From NCBI GenBank assembly GCA_030407085.1, contig CM059586.1, forward strand, positions 32,289,501 to 32,353,500: 64,000 nt of DNA, written 5' to 3'. Shown one piece after another: positions 22,326-33,191 of the stretch. The first letter of the stretch is position 1. Every line of letters starts with the position of its first letter. A model generated the notes under the pieces. That model saw nothing but the letters and a program-made list of their open reading frames with translations. It was not told the origin of the DNA and did not search any database. The DNA comes from Trichopria drosophilae (taxonomy: Eukaryota; Arthropoda; Insecta; Hymenoptera; Diapriidae). A program made the translations under genes and the position numbers.

Positions 22326-24134
22326 ACTGTGTTAACTGAATAATTTGTCAACGTCACTATTTAGATTATAAAATTAACTAAAAACGATGTCTATGTCTTA
22401 CCCTACTATCTAGTTCGTAGTTCATCATCCTACCAACTATTTCTTTAAGACTAATTTCTTTCAACTATTTATAACAAAAAAGAGTCTAATTTTCAAGGAC
22501 ACCTAATAAAATTTGATTTATATGTTTCAAAAGTTTTTAAAATAACGCTTTATTTCCTTCAACATAAGCCATCTTTGTCTCTATTTCGATTATCTTTGTG
22601 TATATATGTTTATAAGCAATTTGAAAATAAGCGCACGTGCCTTCTCGAATGTAAAAGGTAATAGATACTGCGAAAAAAGTGCAGTTAAACTTGCAACAAG
22701 AAAGGTGTCACATCGGTGTACACTTGTCAACAAGAACGACAAACTGCACACTATGCATAGAAATTGTAGAAAGTGTAAGCAACAAGAACAAACTTATTAT
22801 GTAATACGATACATTTTTCGTTTAAACATATCGTAGTCTACATTTTATTGAACAAATTGAAATGTAGCACAAAAGTTTATTCGCCGTTTTTGGAGTGCTA
22901 ATCTTGATTTTTACAACAAAAAGTAACCCTCAAGTACATATGTGTTCATAATAAATCACTAGTAATTCCTCAAAATAATATATTTTCTCGGTGTTCAGTA
23001 ACTTCAGGAAAAGTAGCGATAAAAGAAGACAAAATATGCCTAGTTTCACCTTTGATCATAAATAATTCTGGATGTTTTTTATGTATTGTCATAGTTAGGT
23101 ATTTTTTGTTTATCTATATAAATTCATGAAAAGAAATGAATAGATACAATATTATAATTCGATCTACGAGTTTTTATTTATCTTTATGACGTGTACATAA
23201 ATTCATTTTTTAGATAAACCTACCAAACTGGTAGATCAAGTTCTGTAACAAAAATTTTGTTCATTGAAAATTCTAATTATAGATAAACATTATTTTTATT
23301 CTTTATCTAAATTTGTTTTTATGTTTTGTGTAAATGTATTAAAGGTAATATTAAATATGAAATTATAATTACACTATAAAATTAAGAGAAAAAATACAAA
23401 CAAAAGTTTTAATTATCCAGGGTTCTATCAGAATTATGTCATTAAACATGCAACTTTTTGTCCAAACTTTAGTATAAGGGTATGGACATAAATTATATCT
23501 GCAGATGTATAATGTTTGGGTACAATTTCAAAAGCGATTTTATTGACAAGTAACTCTAATACCCGGTCATGCTAGTGCTTCTCTAATAACACTTTTAACT
23601 TAAGCTCTGATATTCAATATGAGTTCAGTCGTAACTGCAGTTCCCAGTAAAATTGAAAGATGAATTGATTGATATTTATTAAATAATTTTTCAATTATTC
23701 AATTAAAAATTGCATACATATACGTCATTTCGATTTTTACAAGAATAATCTGAGTAACACTCTTAAGTTGGTTAAGTATTTGAAACATACCAATATTAGA
23801 ATGGGTAGATAATATTCAAATGTTTGAATTAATTCAGCATATAAACTAGAACCATAATTTTCCGTATTTTTATAGTAAGAACTTCTCTGTTTTTTAAACA
23901 AAAAATGTATTGCCGATTCCGTGTTCAAAAAGGCAACTTTACTAAATCTTTTTTTAGTACATTAAACAAAATTCTTAGTAAATCTTACTAATATTCATCT
24001 ATTCTGAGTAGTTCAGTAAGTCAACAAACTGAATTTCACTCGTTCTAATAACTACCGTAAAGTAGTTAAATAAACTAAGAAAGTAGTTTACTGAATGAAA
24101 ATTATATTATCAAGTGTTAAAAATTTGCGCGAGT
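22326..24134. other. AT-rich stretch without genes
   Basis: No gene or paired element supported. 23935-24110 is rich in TTAGTA/TACTAA words (TCTTTTTTTAGTACATTA, AAGTAGTTTACTGAATG), probably a decayed member of the TACTAA-rich MITE group. Confidence 0.45.
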
Positions 24135-24138
24135 TTAA

Positions 24139-24910
24139 CCTTTTGAGGACCAAATATGCATAAATTTAACGTAAAGTTTGACAACTACTTTTTAGTAGTA
24201 AAGCGCAGTAAAAGAAATTTGGAATAAACGTTTTGTATTATCCAAACCCTGCTCTTTCGAATAGTGCATAAAAAAATGTTGCAAATTTAAAAATAATACG
24301 ATCATTTATTTAACAAAAATCAGGATTTTTTTCGCTTATCATTATTTTTTTATCATTTTCGGATTAGAATACCTTAGATATTTATAAATATCGCCTAACA
24401 AATATTTAGACTAGAAGAAAGAGCTAGTGCAAAAAGTTAAATTTTGAAAATGTCGTCCCAAACATGGCTGCTAAATTCAATTTTTTTCAAAATCATAGTG
24501 CCGTGTACTGAGTCGGCTGACCCGAATGAAATCACTTGAAATTGGGTTCTCGGGGTTTTTGGGGTTGCTGATTCGCAATTTGAAGTTAGTTTTGAAAAAT
24601 TAAGAATGATAAATCTATCTTCTAGCTGAAACATTTTTGACGAGATGTTTTATAAATATCTGAAGTATTCTAACATCAGAAATGATAAAAAAATAACGAT
24701 AAGTAAAAAAAACTAAAAAATGTTTGTTAAATAAATGCTCGTAATTTTTTTACGTTTAAATTTGCGGCATTTTTCGATACACCATTCGAGAGAGCAGGGT
24801 TTGGGCAATAAAAAACGCAGTTTCTAAAAATTGTTTCACTTCTCAATACTTATACTACTGAAAAGTACCGTGAAACTTCATGTTAAAATGTACATTTGGT
24901 CGGTAAAGGA
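24139..24910. mobile_element. TTAA-flanked long-arm foldback element
   Basis: TTAA at 24135-24138 and 24911-24914. Inverted arms of about 270 bp: left CCTTTTGAGGACCAAATATG, right reverse complement TCCTTTACCGACCAAATG. Further matching blocks are CCAAACCCTGCTCT.TCGAA, CGCAAATTTAAA/GCAAATTTAAA, CATTTATTTAACAAA and GAATAC.T.AGATATTTAT. The spacer (about 24430-24625) is a core-repeat copy. Non-autonomous; piggyBac/Kolobok/Sola3-type target. Confidence 0.85.
24440..24610 (+). repeat. Dispersed core repeat inside the TTAA element
   Basis: Contains TTGGGTTCTCGGGGTTTTTG then GGGTTGCTGATTCGCAATTT and GAAGTTAGTTTTGAAAAATT. This is the standard core order, diverged from the 57735 copy. Confidence 0.7.
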
Positions 24911-24953
24911 TTAACTATGTACTGCAGTAAATTCAATAACCAACTATTAATAT

Positions 24954-25057
24954 AACTTCAGTAAAACGTACAGTCGGTATATTATATTATAATATATACT
25001 ATATTAGCCTCAGAGGGCAGAAAGAGCCGGAATATAAAAAAAAAAACTTCAGTAAAA
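24954..25057 (+). mobile_element. Ultra-short retroposed 3' tail, copy 2
   Basis: Bounded by a perfect 13 bp duplication AACTTCAGTAAAA (24954-24966 and 25045-25057). The insert ends TTAGCCTCAGAGGGCAGA, AAGAGCCGGAATAT and a run of A, matching the tail at 5416-5455. The 5' part (24967-25004) is AT-rich and not shared with copy 1. Features of target-primed retroposition are complete in about 80 bp; the parent LINE or SINE is unknown. Confidence 0.75.
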
Positions 25058-25199
25058 ATTGTAAAATCATCATGGGCACGCGGTATGTCTAACGAAAAAT
25101 TAGTTCCTTTAATGACTTCTCTCAACTGTGGACTTGTTAAAGCGTGACTTAACACTGTCGGATCAAGCCATGATAAATAATAACAGCCATATAAGGTAC

Positions 25200-26115
25200 A
25201 GTTTCAAGAATGAAGCGGGTGATTTTTTAATATCTGACTTAAAAATTACTCCAGCACTACAGGATTTTTTTAGTAGGATCTTAAATGTCAACAATTTTTA
25301 AACATTTTTTAAAGAGAACTATATTTTTTCTTTAAATTTCGCAGAATTACGTTGGATATTACTCTTGCTTAGAAACCATTTGTCTAAATCATTCAAAGAC
25401 CCTTTAAATTTATATAGGATACCATTTTGAATTCAAAGTTTTGAGCAATACAAATTCATTCGTTTTACTGCATCGAACTTTTTTTTTTTAATGTTATATA
25501 TTATTGATCCTACACAGAGGTTGTTGAAGTTGCTAATTAAGAATCGAATACGAGAATTTCAAAATTCAAAATATACACCAGCAAGCTGTATGAAATCCTT
25601 CTACTTGCATTCTATTTTAATTCATAAACGGTGGGATTCTGAAAAACTTTTGTTACAGAACGTGTAAAAGATGCTAATTCATGATGATAAGTGTAAAAAA
25701 GACGAGAAATCACAAAACGTGTGAAAAATTTAGAGAAACTAATGGGGAAGTTAAAAGAATATTCTTGATATTTTTTAATTTTCGTCTTTAAATTGGAAAT
25801 TAATATTTGGCGACCTCGAAAACACTCAAGTAGAGAGAATTATAAGAAACTATAAAAGCATAACGCGGTAAAATTGCAATTTGGATGACTAAAAGCCGAA
25901 TACTATACACGGAAATGGATTTTAAAGTAAGTAGTACTACTATGTAAACACTTGTTTTCCTATAGTAACTCACAAAAATGACTAAAATAAATATTTATTT
26001 GTTAAATGAGCTACAATTTCAAAAAATCCTGATGTGCTGGAACAACTTCATTCTTAGATTCGTTTTCAGCGTAAAAAATCTACAAGAATCACCCTCACCC
26101 ATTCCTGAGACCTAT
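25200..26115. mobile_element. Decayed foldback with core-repeat interior
   Basis: Outer arms are weak but visible: ATTACTCCAGCACTACAGGA at 25248-25267 against, reverse complemented, TTGTTCCAGCACATCAGGA at 26029-26047. Inside, core words occur on the plus strand (TTGCTAATTAAGAATCGAAT near 25530) and the minus strand (GGCGACCTCGAAAACACTCA near 25809). This mirrors the architecture of the TTAA elements. Ends are not defined. Confidence 0.4.
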
Positions 26116-26559
26116 AAAATTGATATTTGACTGTTTTGGGCAACTACATAGCCTTAAAATAAGTTATGTGTTGAATTATTACATTCTGGATTGGAAACAT
26201 TAAAAGGCATTGATTCTCAGAATATAGTAACTGAATATTATAGTAAAAAATAAAGCACTGTTGACTATGTAAAATTCTCCAAATGAATTCTCTATGTATT
26301 AACAAAAGATGTGCAGATTTCATACATATGTAAGAATTAATATAAGAAATAATTTTTTAATAACAAACTTCACCCAAATTCCATAGGAAGAATTCATTGA
26401 CAGATTTAACCAGGAAATGATTTACCGTTTCCAAATGAGAGGTCCATAGGCTGTGAGAAAAAAAAAGATAAATTCGTTGAATGGAACTATGTATAATATC
26501 CATGCTTCTAATATTTACCAAAGATGTTACAGGTGAGTTCGAATAATATTTGTTTAGTT

Positions 26560-26990
26560 TTTTCCCTGCTTTATTTTTACTTTTACGGCTTTTTTCATCG
26601 GGAAAAGTCATCGGTAGAAATGTTAGGTTGCCCACACAGTAGACATATTTTCAAAAATCAACTCGGTGAAGTGGCAAAGGGTTTTCTTTGGCCAGTGTGT
26701 CAGTAGGCAAGTTTCCGCATTGATTTTTCACTCCAAAGAAAGATGAGAATATTGTCTTCTATTGAGTGGTATTCCGTGAGATTTTACCGGTACTCGATCG
26801 ATGACGGCCGCTGCAAAACCGGTTACGCTGAGTTATCCTAGAAGGATATTGACAACCAGAACCAGGAAGCTCGAGACAAGAAGACGCTACGGGTTTTGTA
26901 ACAAAACTTTTAATTGGAGACGTCAGTATGAAAACGTCAACTAATATTGCCTTTAAATTAAAATCCGGAGGACACAGCACTTGTTGGACT
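26560..26990. other. GC-richer unique patch, candidate exon or regulatory DNA
   Basis: Includes CGATCGATGACGGCCGCTG, ACCGGTTACGCTGAG, AGAACCAGGAAGCTCGAG and GACGCTACGGG. A 73-codon minus-strand frame (26759-26980) covers it, rich in Ser, Pro and Arg and without a recognised domain. Not repeated elsewhere here. Low confidence in any function. Confidence 0.25.
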
Positions 26991-27133
26991 GAAAAGAAAA
27001 ATATCAGTCATCGATCGATGCGTAAATCAATCTGTATGCATTTCGTTGAAAGTACTTTTATAAAATTACCAAAATCTATAATGTCATACGATTTACTAGT
27101 CAATATTATGACATGGTTAGAATCGTAATCGTG

Positions 27134-27141
27134 TGACGTCA
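27134..27141. promoter_or_regulatory. CRE octamer TGACGTCA
   Basis: Second perfect CREB/ATF-type palindrome in the window (CGTGTGACGTCACTAAAG). It lies just downstream of the GC-richer patch at 26560-26990. Chance occurrence is possible. Confidence 0.2.
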
Positions 27142-27322
27142 CTAAAGTTAATTTGTAAGGAATTATTGCAATAGTGATTCAAAACACTCTACAATATAGC
27201 AAATGCAGTTTTCCCTTTGCAGATAGCAGATTCTTTTTTGAGAAAGGCATTTTCAAAATTATTTCACGAACCAAGGAAAGTAGCAGTCTGAATAAATTGT
27301 ACAGAATTTATAACAAAAAAAA

Positions 27323-28278
27323 AATTGCTTGACTTTATTCCATCCATATTCCTGTAATATTCCTTTGGAACATTAGGAATATTCCAAAGTAATATTCCAT
27401 CCATATTCCAGGAACATTGGAATGTCCAACGTTCCGAATATTCCAGGAAAATTCTTTTGGAATATTCCAGGAACATTGAAATATTCTGCATAAGAAATAG
27501 TATCAACGTAAATTTTGTTAGATTATTCCAAAAACTATCAAATAATATAGACGAAATAACAATACGAAATGAATGAATGTCATTTTTTAAGCTGATTTCA
27601 GAATATTTCATTGAGATGTCACAATATTATTAAATGATTTCCTAAAAATCTCCCCAATAGCAAACTTTATTAAATCCATATTCCTGGAATATTCATTTGG
27701 AACATTGGAAATATTCCAGGAACATTGAAATATTCTGCTTTAGAAATATTATAAACAATATAAATTTTGTTTGAATATTCCAAAAACTATCAAATAATAT
27801 AGACGAAATAATAATGCAAAATGATTGAATATTATTTTTAAGCTGATTTTGCAGAATATTGCGATGTTGATTATCGATGATTCAAAAGGAATATTCCATA
27901 CGTTGGACATTTCAATGTTCCTGGAATATGGATGGAATATCACTTTGGAATATTCCCAATGTTCCGAATGAATATTCCAGGAATATGGATGGAATAAAGT
28001 GTGCTAATAGGGCTAGTAGGTCATTGTTAAAAATACAAATGAATGTTAATTGTTTATAATCCCTCAACATTAATTGATAGAGTTTTTAAAATATGCAAAT
28101 AAATAATGTTTAATCTGTGATGCTTAATAATATTTATGATGCAGAATATTTCAATGTTCCTGGAATATTCCAAAGGTTGGACATTTTAATGTTCCTGGAA
28201 TATGGATGGAATATTACTTTGGAATATTCCCAATGTTCCAAAGGAATATTCCGAGAATATGGATGGAATAAGCTATTA
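27323..28278. mobile_element. Outer GGAATATTCC foldback, split by an inner copy
   Basis: The left half (27323-27600) begins CTTTATTCCATCCATATTCC; the right half (28139-28278) ends in its complement GGAATATGGATGGAATAAG. Between them lies a second, complete element of the same family. Repeating palindromes GGAATATTCC and CATTGGAATGTCC fill both arms. The simplest reading is one element invaded by another of its own kind. No coding frame. Confidence 0.65.
27653..28012. mobile_element. Inner GGAATATTCC TIR element
   Basis: Left end CCCAATAGCAAACTTTATT, right end reverse complement CCCTATTAGCACACTTTATT, both followed by ATCCATATTCCTGGAATATT. The middle (about 27765-27850) matches the interior of the outer element (CTATCAAATAATATAGACGA), proving common family. 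No unambiguous target duplication. Confidence 0.75.
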
Positions 28279-28284
28279 CGGATA

Positions 28285-30630
28285 GTTTTTTGAAGATATA
28301 CTAATTTATTTCGAGAAAAATACATACACATTTCATTTGTTTATTCAACATTCTATATACACTGTTGAATAATTTATCATTCTACAAATTAAATACAAAA
28401 TTTTATTTATTTAAAATTTCTTTACATTCTAAGTAGTTATAAGTTGTTAATAAACAACCGTTAAAAGAAGCATGTACTTTAGTAAACATATTTTTATAAG
28501 TCGATTATAAGTGTCGACAAATTGCAGAGAATTAATTAGTAGGTTCAATCAAGTATTTGGAAAGATTGCCAACTTTATTCTGAACGGGTATCAATAAATA
28601 ATTGCTGTTCAAATACATATTAGCTGTTTTGCATAAATATTTAGTATGCCGTAGCATTTTCATACATTAGCTGTTCCAAATTCTCAATTATTTAATTGAA
28701 ACCTTTTCTTTTTAGTGAACATAAATTTTTATTTGTAAGTGAATGTAGATTTTTACTTCCCATGTAATCTTATATTATATTTTAACATGTTACGAATCTA
28801 TGAAATCATGGCAGGGAATTGGCAAAAAACAGATTATAGTAAATTTAATAACCTGATATGTTTATAGTATTAACGTAAAGTATGATGACATGCTCCATAC
28901 ACGTTTGAAATATAGTTCATTGTCATGATAATTAAATAGAATAAATAATAACATAATTTAAGCATAAATGTACGATCTATAGAAACAAAAAGTGATGTAT
29001 TTTTGTATTCAAAATGATCACAAAATGTTGAATAATTCATTCATTTATAAAAACGGTCTATTTACGGAAATTCAGAATTTTGTCCTTTCATAAGAAATAA
29101 ATTACCACTTTTAGTTTTATATACTCGAATATAAAATCACCGATAAATTACTAGTTATTAATTACTTACCGAAAATAGTATAATAATATAACTAGGACAT
29201 TGACTATAAAACACATAAAATTTACATAAAAAAGTCACAAAAAACTATATCGATTAATCCAAACGGTTGTATTATAAAGTATCCTAAAGTCTCCCTTTTC
29301 ATTTCTTTATTTATTATATTTTATTACATAAATACTCTTCATAAAAATTTTACTCAAATTAATTTAAAAAAAGAGATTTAGAAAATCTACAATGATTGGA
29401 TATTAATTTTGAATTCAGATTTTCAAAATTAAAAATGGCGCATCCAATATGCAAGTCTATTTTTGGAAAGTCAAACCTAGACAAAATAAGGTCTAGAATA
29501 AAATATTATCACTATAAGATCTACTTCAAACTATGTAGTAGTCAAGATCATAGAGATGTAGAACTTGATCCTTTAAGATCATCTGAGATCAATTCAGATT
29601 TGCTGAAGATACACTTATATTTTTCTTAATTAATTTTTTTGATGGAAGTAAATTATGGTACTGTCATTTAGAGAAAGGAGAAAAGTAAAAATATCACCAC
29701 TAAAATAGATTTAATTAATGAGATAGAAAGTGAAATTTGAAGGCCCGCTAAGAGTAATCAAGTATTCAGGCGATGAATTACTACTGACGCATTTTGGAAT
29801 GTTTTTAAGCTCAATACATTTCAATTAATTTCGTCTAAGTTTACATACTTTTTAATAATAGGACACTTTTGTTTACACTTTGATTAAAATCAATTTTACA
29901 GACATAAAATTTCTGCATAATTAAATTAACTGAAGTGTCTTATGTTTCAAATATGTAGTGTTTATATTACGATTTCGAAGGTAATACACAGAAGGCCACA
30001 AATGTAAAAAAGCCTACGAATCTAGTTATGAAGCATTTAATTCATCTTTGAAATTAAAAAAATATAAAACCATATCGAATTTGCTGAATTGGAGTTAGAT
30101 CCCATTTAAAAGTAAAGAGCCATCACAAATTTCGCCCGTTTTCTGATCCGCAAAAAATGTGTTTAGGGAGGGAGGATTCTTTGGACAATATTCTGAACAA
30201 AAAATATCTTTTGTCAATTTTTCGTTAAATGTATACATATTTTACATAAGTATACAAATTTTTACATATTTTCGGAGATAATGTCATATTTTCAAAAAAT
30301 TCAATTTTCGTATTAAATTCTCTCCTTTGAACCTCCATATCTGGAGATTACATGCTCAGGTTCAAAATTTGAGAGAAATAACCTAACATCAGAAACTTTT
30401 CTTTCCCATACCTCTTTAACCCAAATTTCAAGTTAAAAAAACAGGCGAATTTTTGCCACTTTTTAGGGTGGCACTTTGTATTTGAATGCTCTTTATTATA
30501 ATATCAGAGCAGCTAATTCAACATTACATATGGACTTCGATAATTTCCATGCAGTAATTGCATACGAAATTACATTCATACAAGTTATAAATTGTGTTGC
30601 AGTATCAGAAAGGAGGAATTAGGAGTCAGT
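28285..30630. other. AT-rich stretch without genes
   Basis: One dispersed core fragment at 29408-29455 (GAATTCAGATTTTCAAAATT then AAAATGGCGCATCCAATATG). Otherwise no gene, RNA or element I can support. Confidence 0.5.
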
Positions 30631-31061
30631 ATACCCTGGCAAAAATTTGACACTCTTTTAAGTGGCCATGAAGTGTTCCAGAAGCATTTTGCACACTCAT
30701 AAAATGTATTTGAACACTTTATGCACTCATAAATGACATTTAAATGAACGAAAGTTTAACCTAAATGTGAATTTGGACAATCGAGTGTTCTAAAAATGTT
30801 CGGATGAATTTTTTTTCAAGTGTACGGAAGTGCTCATTCAGTTGTAATGAAGGGTCAAGTTTGCAGCTTTCCTGTGAGATGTCACCATTTTCAAATTGAC
30901 AGACATTCAAATGTACCTATTCCGAAACCAATTACAGTGTGGGACGTCACATTTTTATTTATTGTCCAGGTGTTTTCGGCATCTTCTTCGGAGAATTTTG
31001 TTTTTGCAAGGACTATACAGGTCGAAAATTGCCAATAAATGTTAATTCGATGTCCAGATGT

Positions 31062-31722
31062 CTTAGTGCGGCTCCACGTCTTTATTTCACATGACAACTA
31101 ATCACACGACAAAATAGAACACGACAATTGATCGCACGACAAAATATCACATGGACAAATAATCATAAACAAAATTATCACTGAGGTAAAAAACCAGCCC
31201 TAAAACATTGAACATTGCACACGGAAATCCATGTCAGTCTTTTCCCGCCGCCATTTTGGCGTTAGGACATTTTGGTCCCTCTGGTTTGGCGACGGATGTT
31301 TTGGCATCAGGCTACTTGACCCTCGTTATTGTGACGAGAATTATTTTAGATAAAATTTTGTTTACTAAAATGGGGGAAACATAGAAATGGCAACGTCATG
31401 AAACTAACCTAATCTACCTATTCAGAATTCTGCCCACCACTAATAATGCCTAAAAGCATATGCGTTCTCTAAAACTAACCTAACCTAACCACTCAGAACT
31501 CCGCTTACACCTAATAATGCATAAATGAGTGGCTGCACAGGGAAATTTTTAAATGTGTGATATTTTGTTGATGTGATATTTTATCGATGTGATATTTTGT
31601 CATTGTGATATTTTTATGCGAGATATTTTATCATTGTGATAATTTGACATGTGATCAAATGTCCGTGATATTTTCTCGTGTGATTATTTGTCCGTGAAAT
31701 AAAGACGTGCTACCCTTAGTGC
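31062..31722. mobile_element. hAT-like non-autonomous element, perfect 8 bp duplication
   Basis: Element 31070-31714 between exact 8 bp direct repeats CTTAGTGC (31062-31069, 31715-31722). TIRs GGCTCCACGTCTTTATTTCA and, reverse complemented, GGTAGCACGTCTTTATTTCA. Subterminal arrays: ACACGACAAAATA, ACACGACAATTGATC and GCACGACAAAATATCAC on the left (31110-31180); TGATATTTTGT/TGATATTTTATC units on the right (31558-31680) in mirror orientation. No transposase frame. The 8 bp target is typical of hAT; the sharp duplication indicates a fairly recent insertion. Confidence 0.85.
31401..31530. repeat. 71 bp tandem duplication inside the hAT-like element
   Basis: AAACTAACCTAATCTACCTA at 31401 and AAACTAACCTAACCTAACCA at 31472, each followed by .TCAGAA.TC.GC and CTAATAATGC. 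Two diverged copies with a CCTAA-rich start. Confidence 0.7.
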
Positions 31723-32269
31723 ACACTAGTACAGTCAGTGAAAAACGCCTTAATTTAGTACTCCTTAATGAAACCTTACACTTATTGAACACTTTGCGGA
31801 CGCTTTAAATTCGGTAGAAACATCTAACGAACGCTTTGTGTATATTTAAGAAAACTATTACGTTAAAGTCTACAGGATCACTCAAACGTACAAATTCCCA
31901 TTTCGATTACATTTTCATGCAGCCTTTGAACACTTCTAGGACATTTGTGGGATGCTTAATTTCACACTTCGTGAACACTTAATGGAGTGTCTGATTTTCG
32001 CCAGGGTAGAGGTCATATAAGTCATATTCGACTTGGGCGAATCGAATTTTGGTATACTAAATAAAAATTACCTTCGTTCAATTTTCACGTTCGAATTTGA
32101 AAATTGAATTTCAAATATTAACAAAATCCGATGCACTGATGTAGATTAATTATACAACATCAGTTTTTTGTACACTCATCCTTACCGATATCCTTTTAAT
32201 ATCTACTTAAAATCAGAAAATACAAAATGGGATAATTGCAATTAGGACAGAAACGAGAGTCCAAACCAT

Positions 32270-32298
32270 CTAACCTAACCTAGCCTAACCTAACCTAA
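32270..32298 (-). repeat. Interstitial telomere-type (TTAGG)n run
   Basis: Almost six CTAAC units with one interruption (CTAGC), i.e. TTAGG on the minus strand, the ancestral insect telomere repeat. Short isolated arrays of this kind arise from repair or from repeats that contain the word; it is not evidence of a chromosome end. Confidence 0.75.
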
Positions 32299-33187
32299 AT
32301 GCTCGGCTGAGGAATCCAAACCATATTTGTTGATGGTAAAATTCAAAAATTCATTTTTTAAAGAATAATACAAATTTCATAAACACAGCGTACATATAAG
32401 AAAACATTGACAATTCTGCCAGACCAAAACTGTCGATATAAGACAGACAGGTTAAAAAATGTCAAAATATCTCTATTATCCAAACAAAATTTAAATCTGT
32501 AGTGGCTTTTCGAAGATGTTAAAATAGAAATCTTTCTATATATTTATCTTTAAAATAATACTATAAACCAAATCAAAACATTTCGTCGGTCCCACGGTGA
32601 CAGCTTCAAACTTCTAGACGTTTTTTTTTGTAAAAAAAAAAAAATACTTTTATTAGTTGTCTCATAACCTGAAATAGTTTCTATGTAAGGGTCAAAGTTA
32701 CAAACTCGTCCAAACATCACAAATATGGACATTTATGTAAATGGCCATAAATAATGAAAATCAAGAAAGATTCGTAATATAATATAATATGATATCAAGA
32801 TTTTTAGAACCTATAAAAGTAATATATTCTCGGAATTCCGTGTTCAAGAAGACATTCAAGCAATTTTATGTCTATCACGGTCATTAAACAGACGGGACCG
32901 GTAAGGAGACAAAATCGGTAACACGTATACAAGAGAAAGCAATCCGACAAAATAGAATTTAAAATTCAGCGTCGACGATCGCTTACTTTCTTCTCTTGCT
33001 CTCTTGTGAAGTATGCCAGTGGAACTCGCGTTTAAAGTTATATCATCTGCAAGGAGATTCACTTTCGTACAAACGAGTCTATGGTATAAATAGATTACCA
33101 CTATTAGGTGCTTTTTACCTTCAATCGATTCTCACGCTTGTAAATCGATAATCGTTATGTGCCGCCATAATTACCTTCCTTAATACG
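32299..33187. other. Stretch without recognised features
   Basis: AT-rich with a simple (ATAAT)n-like run near 32775. 32870-33100 is slightly less AT-rich (GCGTCGACGATCGC, GGAACTCGCG) with an 81-codon minus-strand frame of no known family. Confidence 0.4.
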
Positions 33188-33191
33188 TTAA

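Larger units (their letters stand above)
30634..32006. mobile_element. TA-flanked CCCTGGCRAAAAT element (host of a nested insertion)
   Basis: Left CCCTGGCAAAAATTTGACAC, right reverse complement CCCTGGCGAAAATCAGACAC; both continue with ..TTAAGTG and AGTGTTC words. TA flanks at 30632-30633 and 32007-32008. GAACACTT or its complement recurs at least five times near the ends, possibly transposase sites. About 645 bp of its 1373 bp is a younger insertion at 31070. The 30820-31060 segment is less AT-rich, with short antisense frames of unknown identity. Confidence 0.8.

Noticed and set aside
27323..28278. Heat-shock element array from GAATATTCCAGGAA words
   Set aside because: GAA.. TTC spacing fits once, but the next TTC..GAA has three bases between, so the strict nGAAn alternation fails. 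The words are explained by the element's palindromes.
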